Source: Neomonachus schauinslandi (Eukaryota; Chordata; Mammalia; Carnivora; Phocidae). Taken from it: DNA of 64,000 bases. This document shows positions 1 to 10,615 of this stretch, piece after piece. Every line of letters starts with the position of its first letter. Within the stretch, counting starts at the first letter, position 1. The notes beneath the pieces were generated by a model, which was not told the origin of the DNA, ran no database searches, and saw nothing but the letters and a program-made list of their open reading frames with translations. The DNA lies in contig NC_058413.1 of NCBI RefSeq assembly GCF_002201575.2, forward strand, positions 23,479,389 through 23,543,388, in the 5' to 3' direction. Made by a program: the position numbers and the translations under genes.

Positions 1-1058
1 AAAACTGGTCAGATCAGGAGCTGTGAGTCTTGCAAGAAAAGGTTTTTCTCTCAGCGCCAGTGTTTTTGGTGAGAGATGTAATACATCAAAGTGGAGAAGA
101 GATGCAATCATGCAGGGAATGATTTCAAAAACTTTAATGAACCGTTTAAAATAAACTCATTTGAAGGTAATTTAACAACACCACTTTTACAATTAAAAAT
201 ACTATTTTAGCATGCAAACGCAGAACATTAGTCCCATGTCAGGATGGAAAATGAAGTGAAACTGTGGGGCTTTTGAAACATGAATGCCATCTCAGTAATT
301 TCTCATCACTCCACGGTGCTCTTAGGCAGCCTAATGAAAGAATGAATTGATTTAAACAACATTTTGTTGGAGCAATGGGGTTTGAGGAATTAAATTAACT
401 TGATGGTTAGTTGTGAGAGCGAGGCTTGGAACTGGCATTATATTGTTACTAAAATTAATTTCTATCCTTTCCTAAGTTTTATTTGGATATTTTTTTCTAT
501 TTATCCCTAAAATATCAACCAAGGGGTTCAGCAATTAGCAGAATACTTCATCAGTCCTCTTCAATGTATTAACATTTGCTTGAAAATGTGTATGTTAAGG
601 CAAAATTATACTCTCTGGAAAAACAAATTGGACTCCAGATGCTGCCCCCAGGAAATGCAGTAGCAGCTGAGTCTGACTTTGAAGGGTAATAGGAATAACA
701 AGCTGGCACATGGACTAAGCCAAAACAGCAATTCTCAATCTTTTCCTTCACTGTGACACAGCCGACAAATGTGTTACATTCACGTAACACATCCATGGCT
801 GTTCCAGGTTATAGATCTCAGCATTGCTAAGATGGGCTGCAGGTTATGGGCAATTCTCAATGCACCCGCTTCAACATACAAGCTCCTTTCACACTTGAAG
901 TAGATCAGAATGCTAGCAAGCAAAAGTGACATTAAGTAAACTTATATAAAGCTCAAATTCTTAAAAAGTAGGTCATAAATTTTGTACCTTAGCTGCTATA
1001 AAAAAGAAAAGAGATTTAAAAAATAACAGATATTATCACGTTAGGTGATAACTTACTG
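1..1058. other. Single-copy AT-rich DNA, no gene seen
   Basis: I see no repeat family, exon or RNA gene that I can name. Reading frames are short on both strands. The block ends where the tandem duplication at 1059 begins. Confidence 0.5.
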
Positions 1059-1251
1059 ACATGCAAATTTCCTGGTGCAAAGTATTTCTCTTTCTATAAG
1101 TCTAACTCTAGTTTTTTATTATTTATTTATTTGAGACAGAGAAAGAGAGAGACCACAGGGAGGGGCAGAGGGAGAGGACATGCAAATTTCCTGGTGCAAA
1201 GTATTTCTCTTTCTATAAATCTAACTCTAGTTTTTTATTATTTATTTATTT

Positions 1252-1283
<32 letters not shown>

Positions 1284-1308
1284 CCATGGGGAGGGGCAGA
1301 GGGAGAGG
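1059..1308. repeat. 119-bp tandem segmental duplication
   Basis: Two adjacent copies lie at 1059-1177 and 1178-1308. Both start 'acatgcaaatttcctggtgc', continue through about 50 bases of single-copy DNA and run into the tail and GA-rich part of a minus-strand Can-SINE, ending at 'gggagagg'. They differ by a few substitutions ('ataagtcta' versus 'ataaatcta') and by a longer GA run in the second copy. The duplication took in both flank and SINE, so it is younger than the SINE insertion. The first copy therefore contains only a SINE piece, not an independent insertion. Confidence 0.9.
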
Positions 1309-1510
1309 AGAGAGAGAATCTTCAGACTCCCCTACGCAAGGCTTGATCCCAGGACCCTGAGACCATGACCTGAACTGGAATCAAGTCAGACATCCATACA
1401 CGAACGATGAATCGTGGATCACTACATCAAAAACTAATGATGTACGGTATGGTGACTAACATAACATAAAAATTAAAAAAAAATTTTTAAAAGTCAGACA
1501 TCTAAAAGAC
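1231..1510 (-). mobile_element. Can-SINE (older subfamily), interrupted by an L1 tail
   Basis: Read on the minus strand this is a tRNA-derived carnivore SINE. On the plus strand it shows the reversed tail 'ttttttattatttattt', a GA run (reversed CT stretch), 'cttgatcccaggaccctgag', 'accatgacctgaa' and the remains of the head, 'gactaagccc'. A 96-bp L1 3' end splits it at 1395-1490. The divergent body suggests an older subfamily. Confidence 0.8.
1383..1502 (+). mobile_element. Very short 5'-truncated L1 3' end with 12-bp target duplication
   Basis: The 12-bp duplication 'aagtcagacatc' occurs at 1383-1394 and 1491-1502. Between them lie 96 bases containing 'catcaaaaactaatgatgta' and a tail 'taacataaaaattaaaaaaa'. 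The same 3' end is present on the younger L1 near 34745-34825, so this is a severely truncated copy of that carnivore L1 family inserted into the SINE. Confidence 0.85.
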
Positions 1511-1547
1511 TAAGCCCAATAATAACAATATTATTGGTAACAACTTT

Positions 1548-1728
1548 TACCATGACTGAACAGTATGGAGTAGCACATTCCAGGCACGGAGTGTGCATTC
1601 TCCATTAAATTCCACATAAACTGTCCAAGATGATAGTACCCATTTTAAGGAAAAACAAATGAAGATTCAAACTTGCCCAGGATTCTACAGTTGGCAAATG
1701 GTGGAACTAGGATTTGGTTAAAGGTCTA
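1548..1728 (-). repeat. MIR fragment
   Basis: An ancient tRNA-derived MIR read in reverse. The guiding phrases are 'cccattttaaggaaaaac' followed by 'caaacttgcccaggattcta' and 'ggtggaactaggattt', which match the reversed MIR core (fragment of 'cccattttacagatgagg' ... 'agctgggattcgaaccc'). Diverged, and the ends are approximate. Confidence 0.65.
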
Positions 1729-2194
1729 TGTCCACTGTGATTTAGTAGTCACATGTCACCAATGTCCATTGTCCCATGAAAGAAAAAAATCAAGACACAA
1801 ATAGAATTCTTTCATTTTTTTTTTTCTCTCATGCAAGACCTCATGATCCAAAAAAGCACTATTCTCTTTCAAAGAGCTCTCTTGGGAGGCTACACACATA
1901 CTCCCACCAGGATGCATTTGCTCTATGGAAGAGACCTTCAAATCTAATTTGTGAGTCAAGTGAGAAAAGGTCTCATTTCCTCCCAATCTTCTGATGATTA
2001 CACAAATGTAAATTTAAAAATGGTATCTCCATCTTGCTCACCCACCTAATCTCTATAGAGAGTTTTCGACGAGGACTTACAACATGTTTTTAGCAAAGAC
2101 AGAATCATTAAAGCATGCACATAACATCTGAGGAGACTATTTTGAATGACACAACAGATGTTCAAAACTTTAAATTCTACTATATCTATTTTTT

Positions 2195-2600
2195 ATAGTC
2201 TTTGCTTTTAGAGCAGTTTTAGGTTTACAGCAATATTGAGCAGAAGGTACAGAAAATTCCCATATACCACCTTTCAAAATAGTTTCCCCTATTAGTAACA
2301 TCTGCCTTCATGTTGTGCATGTGATAAAATTGATGACCTAATTAATACTGATATATTATTATTAACTAAATTGCATAGTATGCATTAGCGTTCACTCTTG
2401 GTTTAGTACAGTTCTACGGGTCTTGACAAATGTATAATGTCATGTATCCATTAGAATATGACACAGAATAATTCCTCTGCCCTCTAAACCTTCTGTGCTT
2501 CAGGGACTCATTGCTCTCTCCCTACCCCCTAACTTCTTTCACTTAGAAGTATTCATTTAAGTTTCATCCATGTCTTTTTATGGCTTTATAGCAACATGTT
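2195..2600 (-). mobile_element. Old L1 3' region, antisense
   Basis: The plus strand shows 'cttttagagcagttttaggt', 'ttgacaaatgtataatgtca' and 'catgtctttttatggctt', in the order found in reversed 3' parts of old mammalian L1 elements (L1M class). There is no open frame. Ends are approximate. Confidence 0.65.
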
Positions 2601-3224
2601 AAAAGAAAAAGTACAAAGATGTTTATCCTCCGTCTTACATCCGCATTTCAAATAAGTGTGTAGGGAAAAAGACTAAAAGGGTTGGATAAAATGCACTAGG
2701 ATGGTGAGGTCATGGTTTGTGGGGTTTTTTGTTTTTTGTTTTTTGGGGTTTTTTTTTTTTTTTGCCTATTTCCAGATTTTGGTTTTTGAAATTTAATAGA
2801 GATATGTTTTAAAACAGTGTTCAAAAAAGCAAAGAAGGAAATCAATCATATCTCCTCATTGCTCTTTCCCATTTATTTGACATTCTAGTTAAATGCATTT
2901 CTCTCCCACTTCTTTCCTCATATCTGGTTTATTTGAGCTGAGAGTTAAAATTATGTGCATCCTTTGAAAGAGAGAGAGGAAAAGGCAAGAAAGAGAATAC
3001 AAAAAGGGCAAGGGAAAGAAACACATTTGGGAAGAGTCAGCGATATTTCAGATGAACCCAAGAGTATTCATAGCCCCCTTGTGGATTTATAAACACTTAT
3101 GGTCAAAGAAGACAAACCTCATGGCAGTGAATTAAGTGTAACTTAGTCCTGCTGTGCAGTGTCTCCTGTTCAGGAAAATCACACCTCTCAGCCCAAGTCA
3201 AGAAAAGGGTAGTTCTCATCACAG
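2601..3224. other. No gene seen; T-rich tract
   Basis: Contains a T/G-rich low-complexity run at about 2719-2763, ending in 15 or more T residues. This could be the tail of a minus-strand retroposon, but I found no matching target duplication. A GA-rich stretch lies at 2966-3020. Nothing else is recognised. Confidence 0.45.
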
Positions 3225-3400
3225 CTGTGGTGCACTGAGCCCTTTCTTCATGTCTGACATCATGCTACACACCTTGCATGCATTACTTTATACAATCCTC
3301 TCAGCACTACTATGAGACAGACGTTTAACAAATGAGGTTGAACAAGAAAGTTGGCTTCAAACATAGACTGGACTCAAAAGCCTGTTCATATCTACTAGAT
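3225..3400 (-). repeat. MIR fragment
   Basis: Reversed MIR: 'acaccttgcatgcattactt', 'caatcctctcagcactacta' and 'gagacagacgtttaacaaat' follow the order of the reversed MIR consensus (size class, fall-off, 'cattttacagatgagg'). Diverged. Confidence 0.6.
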
Positions 3401-3859
3401 ACTGCCACAGGTTACAATATATGAAATCCATACACCTTCTTATCACCAATGGTACCTTCTCCTCTAGAGCTGAGAGTTACCATGGAGGGGAGGAGGGAGA
3501 GTGTCTGAACCAAAGACCAGCATTTAGACCTGCCCAGAGGTTTCCCCGGGGCTAAATGGGAGAATTCAGTAATTAATGTATTTTAAAAAGCCCTTGAATG
3601 GAGATACTTCAGACCCAAGGTTCCCTGCCTGGTGCAACATCAGAGGTTGAAGACAATTAAACCTAGACACAAACCCCAGCACCACCTCTCCATTTCCATT
3701 TGACTGCTCTTATCCTCAATTGCTTAATCTATAAACTGGGGATCAAGAAAGAGATTATTGAATAAAAATCCACTCAACTGATCCATTAATTTAAAAATGT
3801 AATGAAGCTCTTTATGGTGCAAAAATAGAAACTCCAGGCTCAAAACATTTGGCACTGAG

Positions 3860-4205
3860 TGGCATTCCTGCCTCAGTTCCTGTCTCCACCACCTAGTAGA
3901 GTGACCTTGGGCAAATTCTTTCTTTTTTTTTTTTTTTTAAGAGGAAGAACAGGGAGGGACAGAGGGAGAGGGAGAGAGAATCTTAAGCAAGCTGCACACT
4001 CAGCACAGAGCGTGATGCGGGGCTCAGTCCCAGGACTCTGAGATCATGACCTGAGCTGAAATCAAGAGTCGGACACTCAACCGAGTTGGATGCTCAACAA
4101 TCCAGGCTCCCCAACCATGGGCAAATTCTTAACCTCTGCATCTCTATTGCCTCATCCCCAGTATGCGGATAGCGGTACCTGGCCCTGTAGGTTATTATGA
4201 GGATG
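3860..4205 (+). repeat. MIR split by a Can-SINE
   Basis: The left part carries 'gtgaccttgggcaaattctt', and the right part continues 'aacctctgcatctctattgc' and 'ggttattatgaggatgaaaa'. Joined across the SINE at 3921-4117 this is the canonical MIR core in forward orientation. Confidence 0.75.
3921..4117 (-). mobile_element. Can-SINE (older subfamily)
   Basis: Minus-strand insertion with a long reversed poly(A) (3922-3938) and the 'ctctgagatcatgacctgag' middle. The exact duplication 'tgggcaaattctt' is present at 3908-3920 and 4118-4130. The target was a MIR already in place. Confidence 0.9.
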
Positions 4206-4222
4206 AAAATGGATAACTATAG

Positions 4223-4976
4223 GCATTCCAAGCCTGCTCCAGAGCTGCCCGTGCCACCCAGCCATGGTCAACCCTACTGTGTTTTTTGATCGCCGTGGTT
4301 GGCAAGCCTTTGGGCCGGGTCTCCTCCAAGCTGTTTACAAAGTTCCAAAGACAGTAGAAAACTTTCATGCCCTGAGCACTGGGAAGAAAGGATTTGGTTA
4401 TAAAGGGTTCTGCTCTCACCGGATTATTCAGGGAATTCTGTGCCAGGATGGTGACTTTACATGCCATCATGGCACTGGTGGCAAGTCTGCCTACCTATGG
4501 GGAGAGATCTAATGATGAGAATTTCATCCTGAAGTGCATGGGTCCTGGCATCTTGTCATGGCAAGTGCTAGACCCAACACAAACAGTTCCCAGCTCTTCA
4601 TGTGCACTGAGTGGTTGGATAGCAAGCATGTGGTCTTCAGCAAGGTCAAAGAGGGCATGAATACTGTGGAAGCGATGGAGTGCTTTGGGTCCAGGAATGG
4701 CAAGACCATCAAGAAGATCACCAGTGCAGACTGTGGACAAATCTAATAAATTTGACTTGTGTTTTCTCTTAACTACCAGCCCATTCCTTCTGTAGCTCAG
4801 GAGAGCACCCCTTCACCTCCATTTGCTTGAAATATCCTATAATCTTTGTGTTCCTCTTGCAGTTCTATGGGTTCCATATTTTCCTTACTCCCCTTCAAGT
4901 CTAGCTGGATTACAGAGTTAAATTATGATTATGACATAAAAACGAAACAGTAAATAAATAAATAAATAAATAAATA
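4223..4976 (+). pseudogene. PPIA: Processed pseudogene of PPIA (cyclophilin A)
   Basis: Intronless copy of peptidyl-prolyl cis-trans isomerase A mRNA. The parent is a cytosolic proline isomerase that binds cyclosporin. The frame opens at 4264 with MVNPTVFFD, and its middle and end carry VPKTVENFHALSTGKKGFGY, HGTGGKS, EWLDSKHVVF, VKEGMNTVEAME, FGSRNGKT and a CGQI terminus at 4744-4746. It is dead. The N-terminal third has scrambled codons, a frame break near 4495-4515 brings in stops (taatgatga), and a small deletion lies before EWLD. About 200 bases of recognisable PPIA 3' UTR follow (from 'taaatttgacttgtgtttt'), then an (AAAT)n tail at 4951-4979. The imperfect repeats 'aaaatggataactatag' (4206) and 'aaaatgggtcactacatag' (4976) are the probable target duplication; the 5' limit is uncertain because 4223-4263 does not resemble the PPIA leader I know. 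Confidence 0.95.
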
Positions 4977-4979
4977 AAA

Positions 4980-5324
4980 TGGGTCACTACATAGTAAGAG
5001 TTAATAAGTCATATTCCTCAGATTGGTTTTAACGAGGCTGTTTCTCCAAGGATTTGGCGGGGAAGAGGGTTTAACTATCAACATGAGAGACACTAACTCA
5101 GAGACCATTCCTATGACATGACTGAAGGTCATTCCATTAAAATGCTGTCATTGCATCAAGGACAAGGGAGTTGGAAGCAAAAACCAGGTATGTTACAGTG
5201 AAGAAGTCAAGGTCAGGGTCAAGGTATAAGTCAAGGTCGGAGTGAAGAGAAGAACATGTGACCCACATTGCATGTACAGTGTATATTCTAATCAGCATAA
5301 TTTAGAAGTGGTGGCTTGCTATAA
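4980..5324. other. Single-copy DNA, no gene seen
   Basis: No repeat or exon recognised. Contains a small internal repetition of 'aaggtcagggtcaaggt' type around 5208-5240. Confidence 0.45.
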
Positions 5325-5535
5325 GGGACCCTGGCTTTGGCATAAGACTGCCAATATAAACCCTTCAATCAAATCCAGGTCTCATCATTTAGCTTTGAAT
5401 TCTTGAAAAATTTATTGAACTTTTGTGAGTCTCTGATTCTTCATCTATAAAATGGGAATAATAAGACAGTCCTGGTAGAGTCGTTCTGAGGATCATATTA
5501 AGAGCACTAACACATCTATATTACCTAGAAAATGA
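5325..5535 (+). repeat. MIR fragment
   Basis: Forward MIR: 'catcatttagctttgaattc', 'gtgagtctctgattcttcat', 'ctataaaatgggaataataa' and 'gagtcgttctgaggatcata' follow the MIR core order. Confidence 0.7.
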
Positions 5536-6364
5536 CTAGCTGACCTCAAATAAGCATTTATTAGCTTTTTGCCTCTGCGGAGCTAATTGTGCCAAGAGGA
5601 GAAGATAAAAGACCTGCATAGATCTACAAATCATCCCCATCAGAAAAATTATGTCATCACACTCTATTTTCTCTGCTCAAATCCTCCTTAACAAGGTAGA
5701 ACATTGTGTGTCACCTCTGAGTCATCAGTCCTCTAAACCTTTCATTTCTTATTGAGATACACTTTTTCTCACTAAATTTCCGTAACTCCACTCTTCTCTC
5801 ACATCCATAGCTCAGTGGGACCCAGAGACCAGGGGAACACTGAATTTTGGCTTTCTTAAGTGGAACCAACACTGCAGTGATCCTCCTTCCCACATCAGGG
5901 GGGAAACTTCTCCTTGGCTCAGGAAACAGAACTCAGCTCCTACCAAACTAGCTTATTTTAACTGAACTCAGTTTTCCAATACTTAATTTGAAACAGAAAG
6001 TGAACACAACCCCCAGTGTCTGTGTGAACCATCTGGTGGCAGCCTCCCCACTGAAACCCCAACCTGCCTACTTAGATTTCTGCATGCATTTTTTGGGTCT
6101 GGGCATTGAGAGCTCACTGTGAATTTAAAGAGTGTTTGGGTGAGACCAACCTTTTCACAGGTTTCTCTCAGCCCCTTCTTTCAATATTGAGTCCTGAATT
6201 CATCTCTTTATACTGTATCAGAATCCCTTGATCCAGGCCAGTTTTCCCACCTGATGCCAAGGACTGCTGCTTAGTGTTACATACTGTCTTTCCTCCCTCA
6301 GGCTGACACCTTAGAAATTCTTGTAATACATTCAACTTCAGTTTCTCCCAACCTCCTTAAAAGC
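5536..6364. other. Single-copy DNA, no gene seen
   Basis: No convincing repeat family or coding exon. The short open frame on the minus strand at 5711-5893 has no recognisable domain and no splice context that I trust. Confidence 0.45.
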
Positions 6365-6376
6365 AAGCTATTCAAC

Positions 6377-6999
6377 CTCACACCCATTAGGATGGTTACT
6401 GTCAAAAGCAAAACAAAACAAAATAACAAGTGTTGGTGAGGATGTGGAGAAATCACAACTCTTGTGCATAACTCTTATGCATTGGTGGGAATGTAAAATG
6501 GCACAGTCACTGCAGAAAACAGTACGGCAATTCCTCAAAAAAATAAAAACAGAATTACCATATGATCCAGGAATTACACTTCTGAGTGTATACACACATA
6601 CACACACACACACGAATATTATTCAATCGTAAAAAGAAAGGAAATTCAGACACATACTACAACAAGGATGAATCTTGAGAACATTGTGATAAGATAAATA
6701 AACAAAAGGCAAATACTGTAGAATTCTACTTATATGAGGTACCTAAAGTAGTCAAATTCTCAGAGACAGAAAGTAGACTGGTGGTTTCCAGGGACTGGGG
6801 GAGAGGGAAATGGGGGTTGTTATTTCATGGGTATAGAGTTTCAGTTTTACAAGATGAAAAGAGTTCTGGAGATCGTTTACACAACAGTTAACACACTTAA
6901 CACTACTGAAGTGCACACTCAAGAATGGCTAAAATGCCAAATCTTAAGTCATGCGTATTTTACTATCATTAAAAATTGTTAACTATTTTTTTTTTAAAT
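6377..6999 (+). mobile_element. Old L1 fragment: ORF2 C-terminus and 3' UTR
   Basis: Forward L1M-type 3' region. The end of ORF2 is recognisable at the DNA level ('ggtgaggatgtggagaaa', 'ttggtgggaatgtaaaatgg', 'gaattaccatatgatccagg'), followed by the 3' UTR ('ggtggtttccagggactggg'). No intact frame remains, and a (CA)n expansion sits at 6593-6613. The flanks read 'aagctattcaac' (6365-6376) and 'aagctgttcaac' (7000-7011), an 11/12 match, which is the likely target duplication. Confidence 0.85.
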
Positions 7000-7011
7000 A
7001 AGCTGTTCAAC

Positions 7012-8189
7012 TGGCCAGCAGGTCCCTTCTCCCCTGTGCTTATTGTAGATATTGCAGTCCCACCAAAATGTAACTTGGGCTAAGGTCACCCTGTGGACAT
7101 TCCCACCCAGCCAGGCAGCTGGAACCACACTGAGTTTTGACCCACAGTTGCCTGCGAAGAAATAAACTGTCACTGAAGATAGAATAAAAATTGTGGAAAG
7201 AATTCATGCCATTTGTCAGGTTAAAGAATGTTAAGGAATGAGAATACAAGCCTAAAAAAGGAAGGGAGGAAGGAGGGAGGGAGGGAAGAAAAGTGAGCTA
7301 GCGCTCACAAAAGGAATTAAGGGAGACTGAGAAGGGCTTTGCAGATGTGCTGAGAAAGAGAGGCTCAGGAGAAAATGAGCTTCCTAATGAAAGAGGGGGC
7401 ATACTAAATTAATTATGCCTTTGAAATATTGACCTCATTCCTTAAAGCTATCACAACCCTGAAAAGAAAGAAAAGGCATATTTGTATGAGTTAGAAGTAA
7501 TGGAGCCTGTGAGGAATTAGCCATCTATCAAGACCAATAAAAGGATGTTTAGAGAACTGGAACAAATACACATCAACAGGTCCCAGTGTCTCACTTACAG
7601 GCAATCTATTGAATTAGCACTTAGAATTTCTCTTCTAAAAAAAAATATAAACACCTCTGAAAGATGAGGGGAATAGCAATGTAGACCGCATAGCCCAAAG
7701 TAAAAATATCCTCGAAACTGCAGACTTCTTAGGCTGGTGGCTGTAATAATAAAGACAAAATATATAAATATCAAGGCCCTTATTAAAATGAACACTACAC
7801 TGAGCCTCAGGGTTTTTTTTGTTCAATCAAACTGATAAAATAAGAGTGTTCGTTGTTGGAACTCTTATTAAATCCCCTCTTCATTATTTATTAACTGAAT
7901 AACCTGAGCAAGTTACTTTCAGAGTTTAATTTTTCTAGTTCCATTTTCTTCATGTTTCACTTGAAGGGTTTTGTTTGTTTGGTTTTTTTTGAACAGTGCC
8001 TGGTATGCCAGAAATGTTCATCACTATTGATCATTATTATTATTCCATCTAGAACTGATAGATCGTCCCCATCTCTTCCTCGAGTCCCCACTTCCTGAAT
8101 CTGTTGGCTTGAATCTGTTTGAATCTCTTTCTCTGAGAAGTCACTGTACTTGACAGGCCTGGAGGCTCAGTGGAGGCACTCAGTGGAGG
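7012..8189. other. Single-copy DNA with GGAA-rich tract
   Basis: A purine (GGAA/GGGA)n tract runs at 7259-7291. Otherwise no repeat family or exon is recognised. The overlapping minus-strand frames near 7595-7826 are chance, because they are AT-rich and lack any motif. Confidence 0.45.
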
Positions 8190-8430
8190 CTGAGTGCTTT
8201 GGAAAGCTTAGGTCCAAATCCCAGCTTTCCACTTACTAATTGTGTGACTGGAGGCAAGTCATTCCACTTCTCCACTTCTCCATATCTCTGTTTCCTCAAC
8301 TACAATATGGGAAAAATGAGGCCTATCTTTCAGGGCCATTGTTGAGGACTAAATGAGATTATATATAGAAAGGATTTAACTTAGTAGACAATCCATAGCA
8401 AGCACTCATGAGAGTATATTATTGTTGTTA
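8190..8430 (+). repeat. MIR
   Basis: A rather complete forward MIR: 'ctttccacttactaattgtg', 'gtgactggaggcaagtcatt', 'ctctgtttcctcaactacaa' and 'gttgaggactaaatgagatt', then a tail resembling 'catagcaagcactcatga'. Confidence 0.8.
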
Positions 8431-10380
8431 TAATAACAATATTATCTCTTGATTTTATAAAAGGGAAGCTCTTCTTCTGTGAAACCAGGCTGGCCTATGT
8501 ACTCAGAGTGAAAGGGTAACTTGAAAAGAGCAAAGCTATATCCTTTGGCCTAGTACCTTTGTTGAAATCTCACCTAGGAATTTATACCTTCTTTTTAAAA
8601 CTGAAAGCAGGAAAAAACTGTAGGTAGGGATAAGAATTAATTTTAAAAATAGAAAATGTGGATATAGTGAGTCATTCACAATTTAGAATAAAATGGTTTA
8701 CATTCAAATGTTTTTCTCTTAACAGCTACTAAAATCAGTACAGAGAAAAAAGGAGGGATTTTAATGAGGGAGGAAAAAGTTATGAATGATAAGGGGGCAG
8801 CCTTTGAAAACAGGCCCAGATTTGAGATTGCAGTAGAGGATTCCAGAGAGCGCAGAGCAGCAGGGAATCAGAAGATTAACAGGGGTACCCATTCACTTAT
8901 CCATCCATCCACCCAATAATTCAACCATTATCATTTAGCATCTACTACATGCAACGTCTAAGTCCCTAGCAACAAATGGAAAGAGACACCATTCTCATGT
9001 TCAAGGGGTCCAGAGTATAGTGGGATAAATAAGCTTGTCATCAGCACAGTGCAGTCCATAAGAGCTATAATCTCAGAACATATTCATTATTTTAGAAACA
9101 CAGAATGACTGATGATGAGGGGAAAGGCAGGAGGATAAGGATAAAGTCACTGAATGGTTCCTAGAAAAAGTATCATATGAGCTATCTCCCCGAGGTCTCA
9201 ACAGAAGAGAGCTGGAAGGGGCAAATTTCAGGTAGAGGGAATGAAGGCATGAAAAAGTCTCACCGACTGGAGAGCCAGGGGTACTTCTGTATGATTCTCA
9301 CACAGGCCAGTGACAAGAAAGACGGAAGGGATGGGAAGGACACCAACAGGTGCCTAACTGGACTCACTGAATGGTTTTTAGGCAAAGAGACACAATCACA
9401 TTTGCCTTTTAGAAAGAAGATTGTGACTGTCTTGGAAATGACTGGCTAGAGGGGGTCAAGACTAAACAAAGGGAGACCAGCACAGAGGCGGTTAAATTGC
9501 AGCACCAGATGCCAGCAACCTGAACAAGGCAGCAGTAGCAGAAAGGGAAGGTAAATGTATTTCAGAAGCCAGAATTGATAAGATTAGCTGACCGTGTTTG
9601 CAGGAAGAGTATGGAATGCGAGTTGGGATTCTGGTTTGGGTAACTGAGTGGATGAGAATGATATTAAAGTCAGAAAGACTGAGGGAAGAATGCAGGCACA
9701 GGGCAAATCTCATGCCTGTCCCACGTGCTGGCTTCCCATAGAAAAAGCTATTGGACTTAGTTCATTTGAAAGAACACTGGGAATTAAAAGACTATAATAA
9801 TTGCAAAAGGTTGCTTTATTATTCTCGTCTGACGTACCAATAATCGGAAGTCCACACCCTTCCACATCCCCACTTCTTGGAACTGAAGACTGACAGTACA
9901 GCACAGAAACAGCATCAGTGCTGAACAAGGGCGCCATAAACTTCAATGAGCTTGAAAAAATAGCTAAATAAGTGTTAATTCCTCTCAACAGCTGGAACAT
10001 TCCCTCCTCGTGTTGCTAAGCATTAATAACATATTTCTGTGGGTAAACCCAGGTAAGTTGAGCTGGAAGAGGGCCCTTTTCAGATTATCCTGGTGAGTAC
10101 TTTGTCCCCTAAAGCTGGCCAGAACCTGGAGACAAGTCAGAAGGTGTAGACATCATAACATCACACCCCACACCAACAGACCCTCTATGCTGGGCAACAA
10201 CGAACCAAAAATGCCATGAAGAGACCCCTAAAATCTTTGGGAATCTACAGGAAGAGACCAGAATACCTACACGCAGTAAGACATCACTCACACAGGGTTC
10301 CATCCAGGCTGTCTTCCGATCATTCCCACACATCTATCTGACCTCCACGTGATTATCTAGCAGGAAAACAGTATAAGAAG
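8431..10380. other. Ancient unclassified repeat and single-copy DNA
   Basis: From about 8885 to 9450 the text resembles a widespread ancient mammalian repeat whose name I cannot fix ('tccatccatccacccaataa' ... 'ggtagagggaatgaaggcat'). The rest has no recognised repeat, exon or RNA gene. The 90-codon forward frame at 9177-9449 lies inside the repeat-like block and is not credible as a gene. Confidence 0.4.
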
Positions 10381-10615
10381 CTGCCATTTACTGAAGGTTT
10401 ACTAAGTACCCAGACCTGTGCTAAATGCTTAATTACCTAATACCTAAATTAATTCTCGTAACCACCACCCTGTGAAGTGAATACCATTATTTCCATGCCC
10501 ATTTTAGAGATGGAGAAACGAAGGCTCAAAGAAAAGAAACAATTTCCCCAAGATTTCGCTGCAAGTGGCACAGCCAATAGTCAAGGAGGGATCTCTTTGC
10601 TGTCAAAACCAGTTC
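10381..10615 (-). repeat. MIR
   Basis: Reversed MIR with good order: 'tttactaagtacccagacct', 'ctcgtaaccaccaccctgtg', 'cccattttagagatggagaa', 'ggctcaaagaaaagaaacaa' and 'gcaagtggcacagccaatag'. Confidence 0.8.

Noticed and set aside
4264..4512. Functional cyclophilin A gene
   Set aside because: The N-terminal codons are scrambled, a frame break introduces stops and a short deletion is present; the copy is intronless with a tail.
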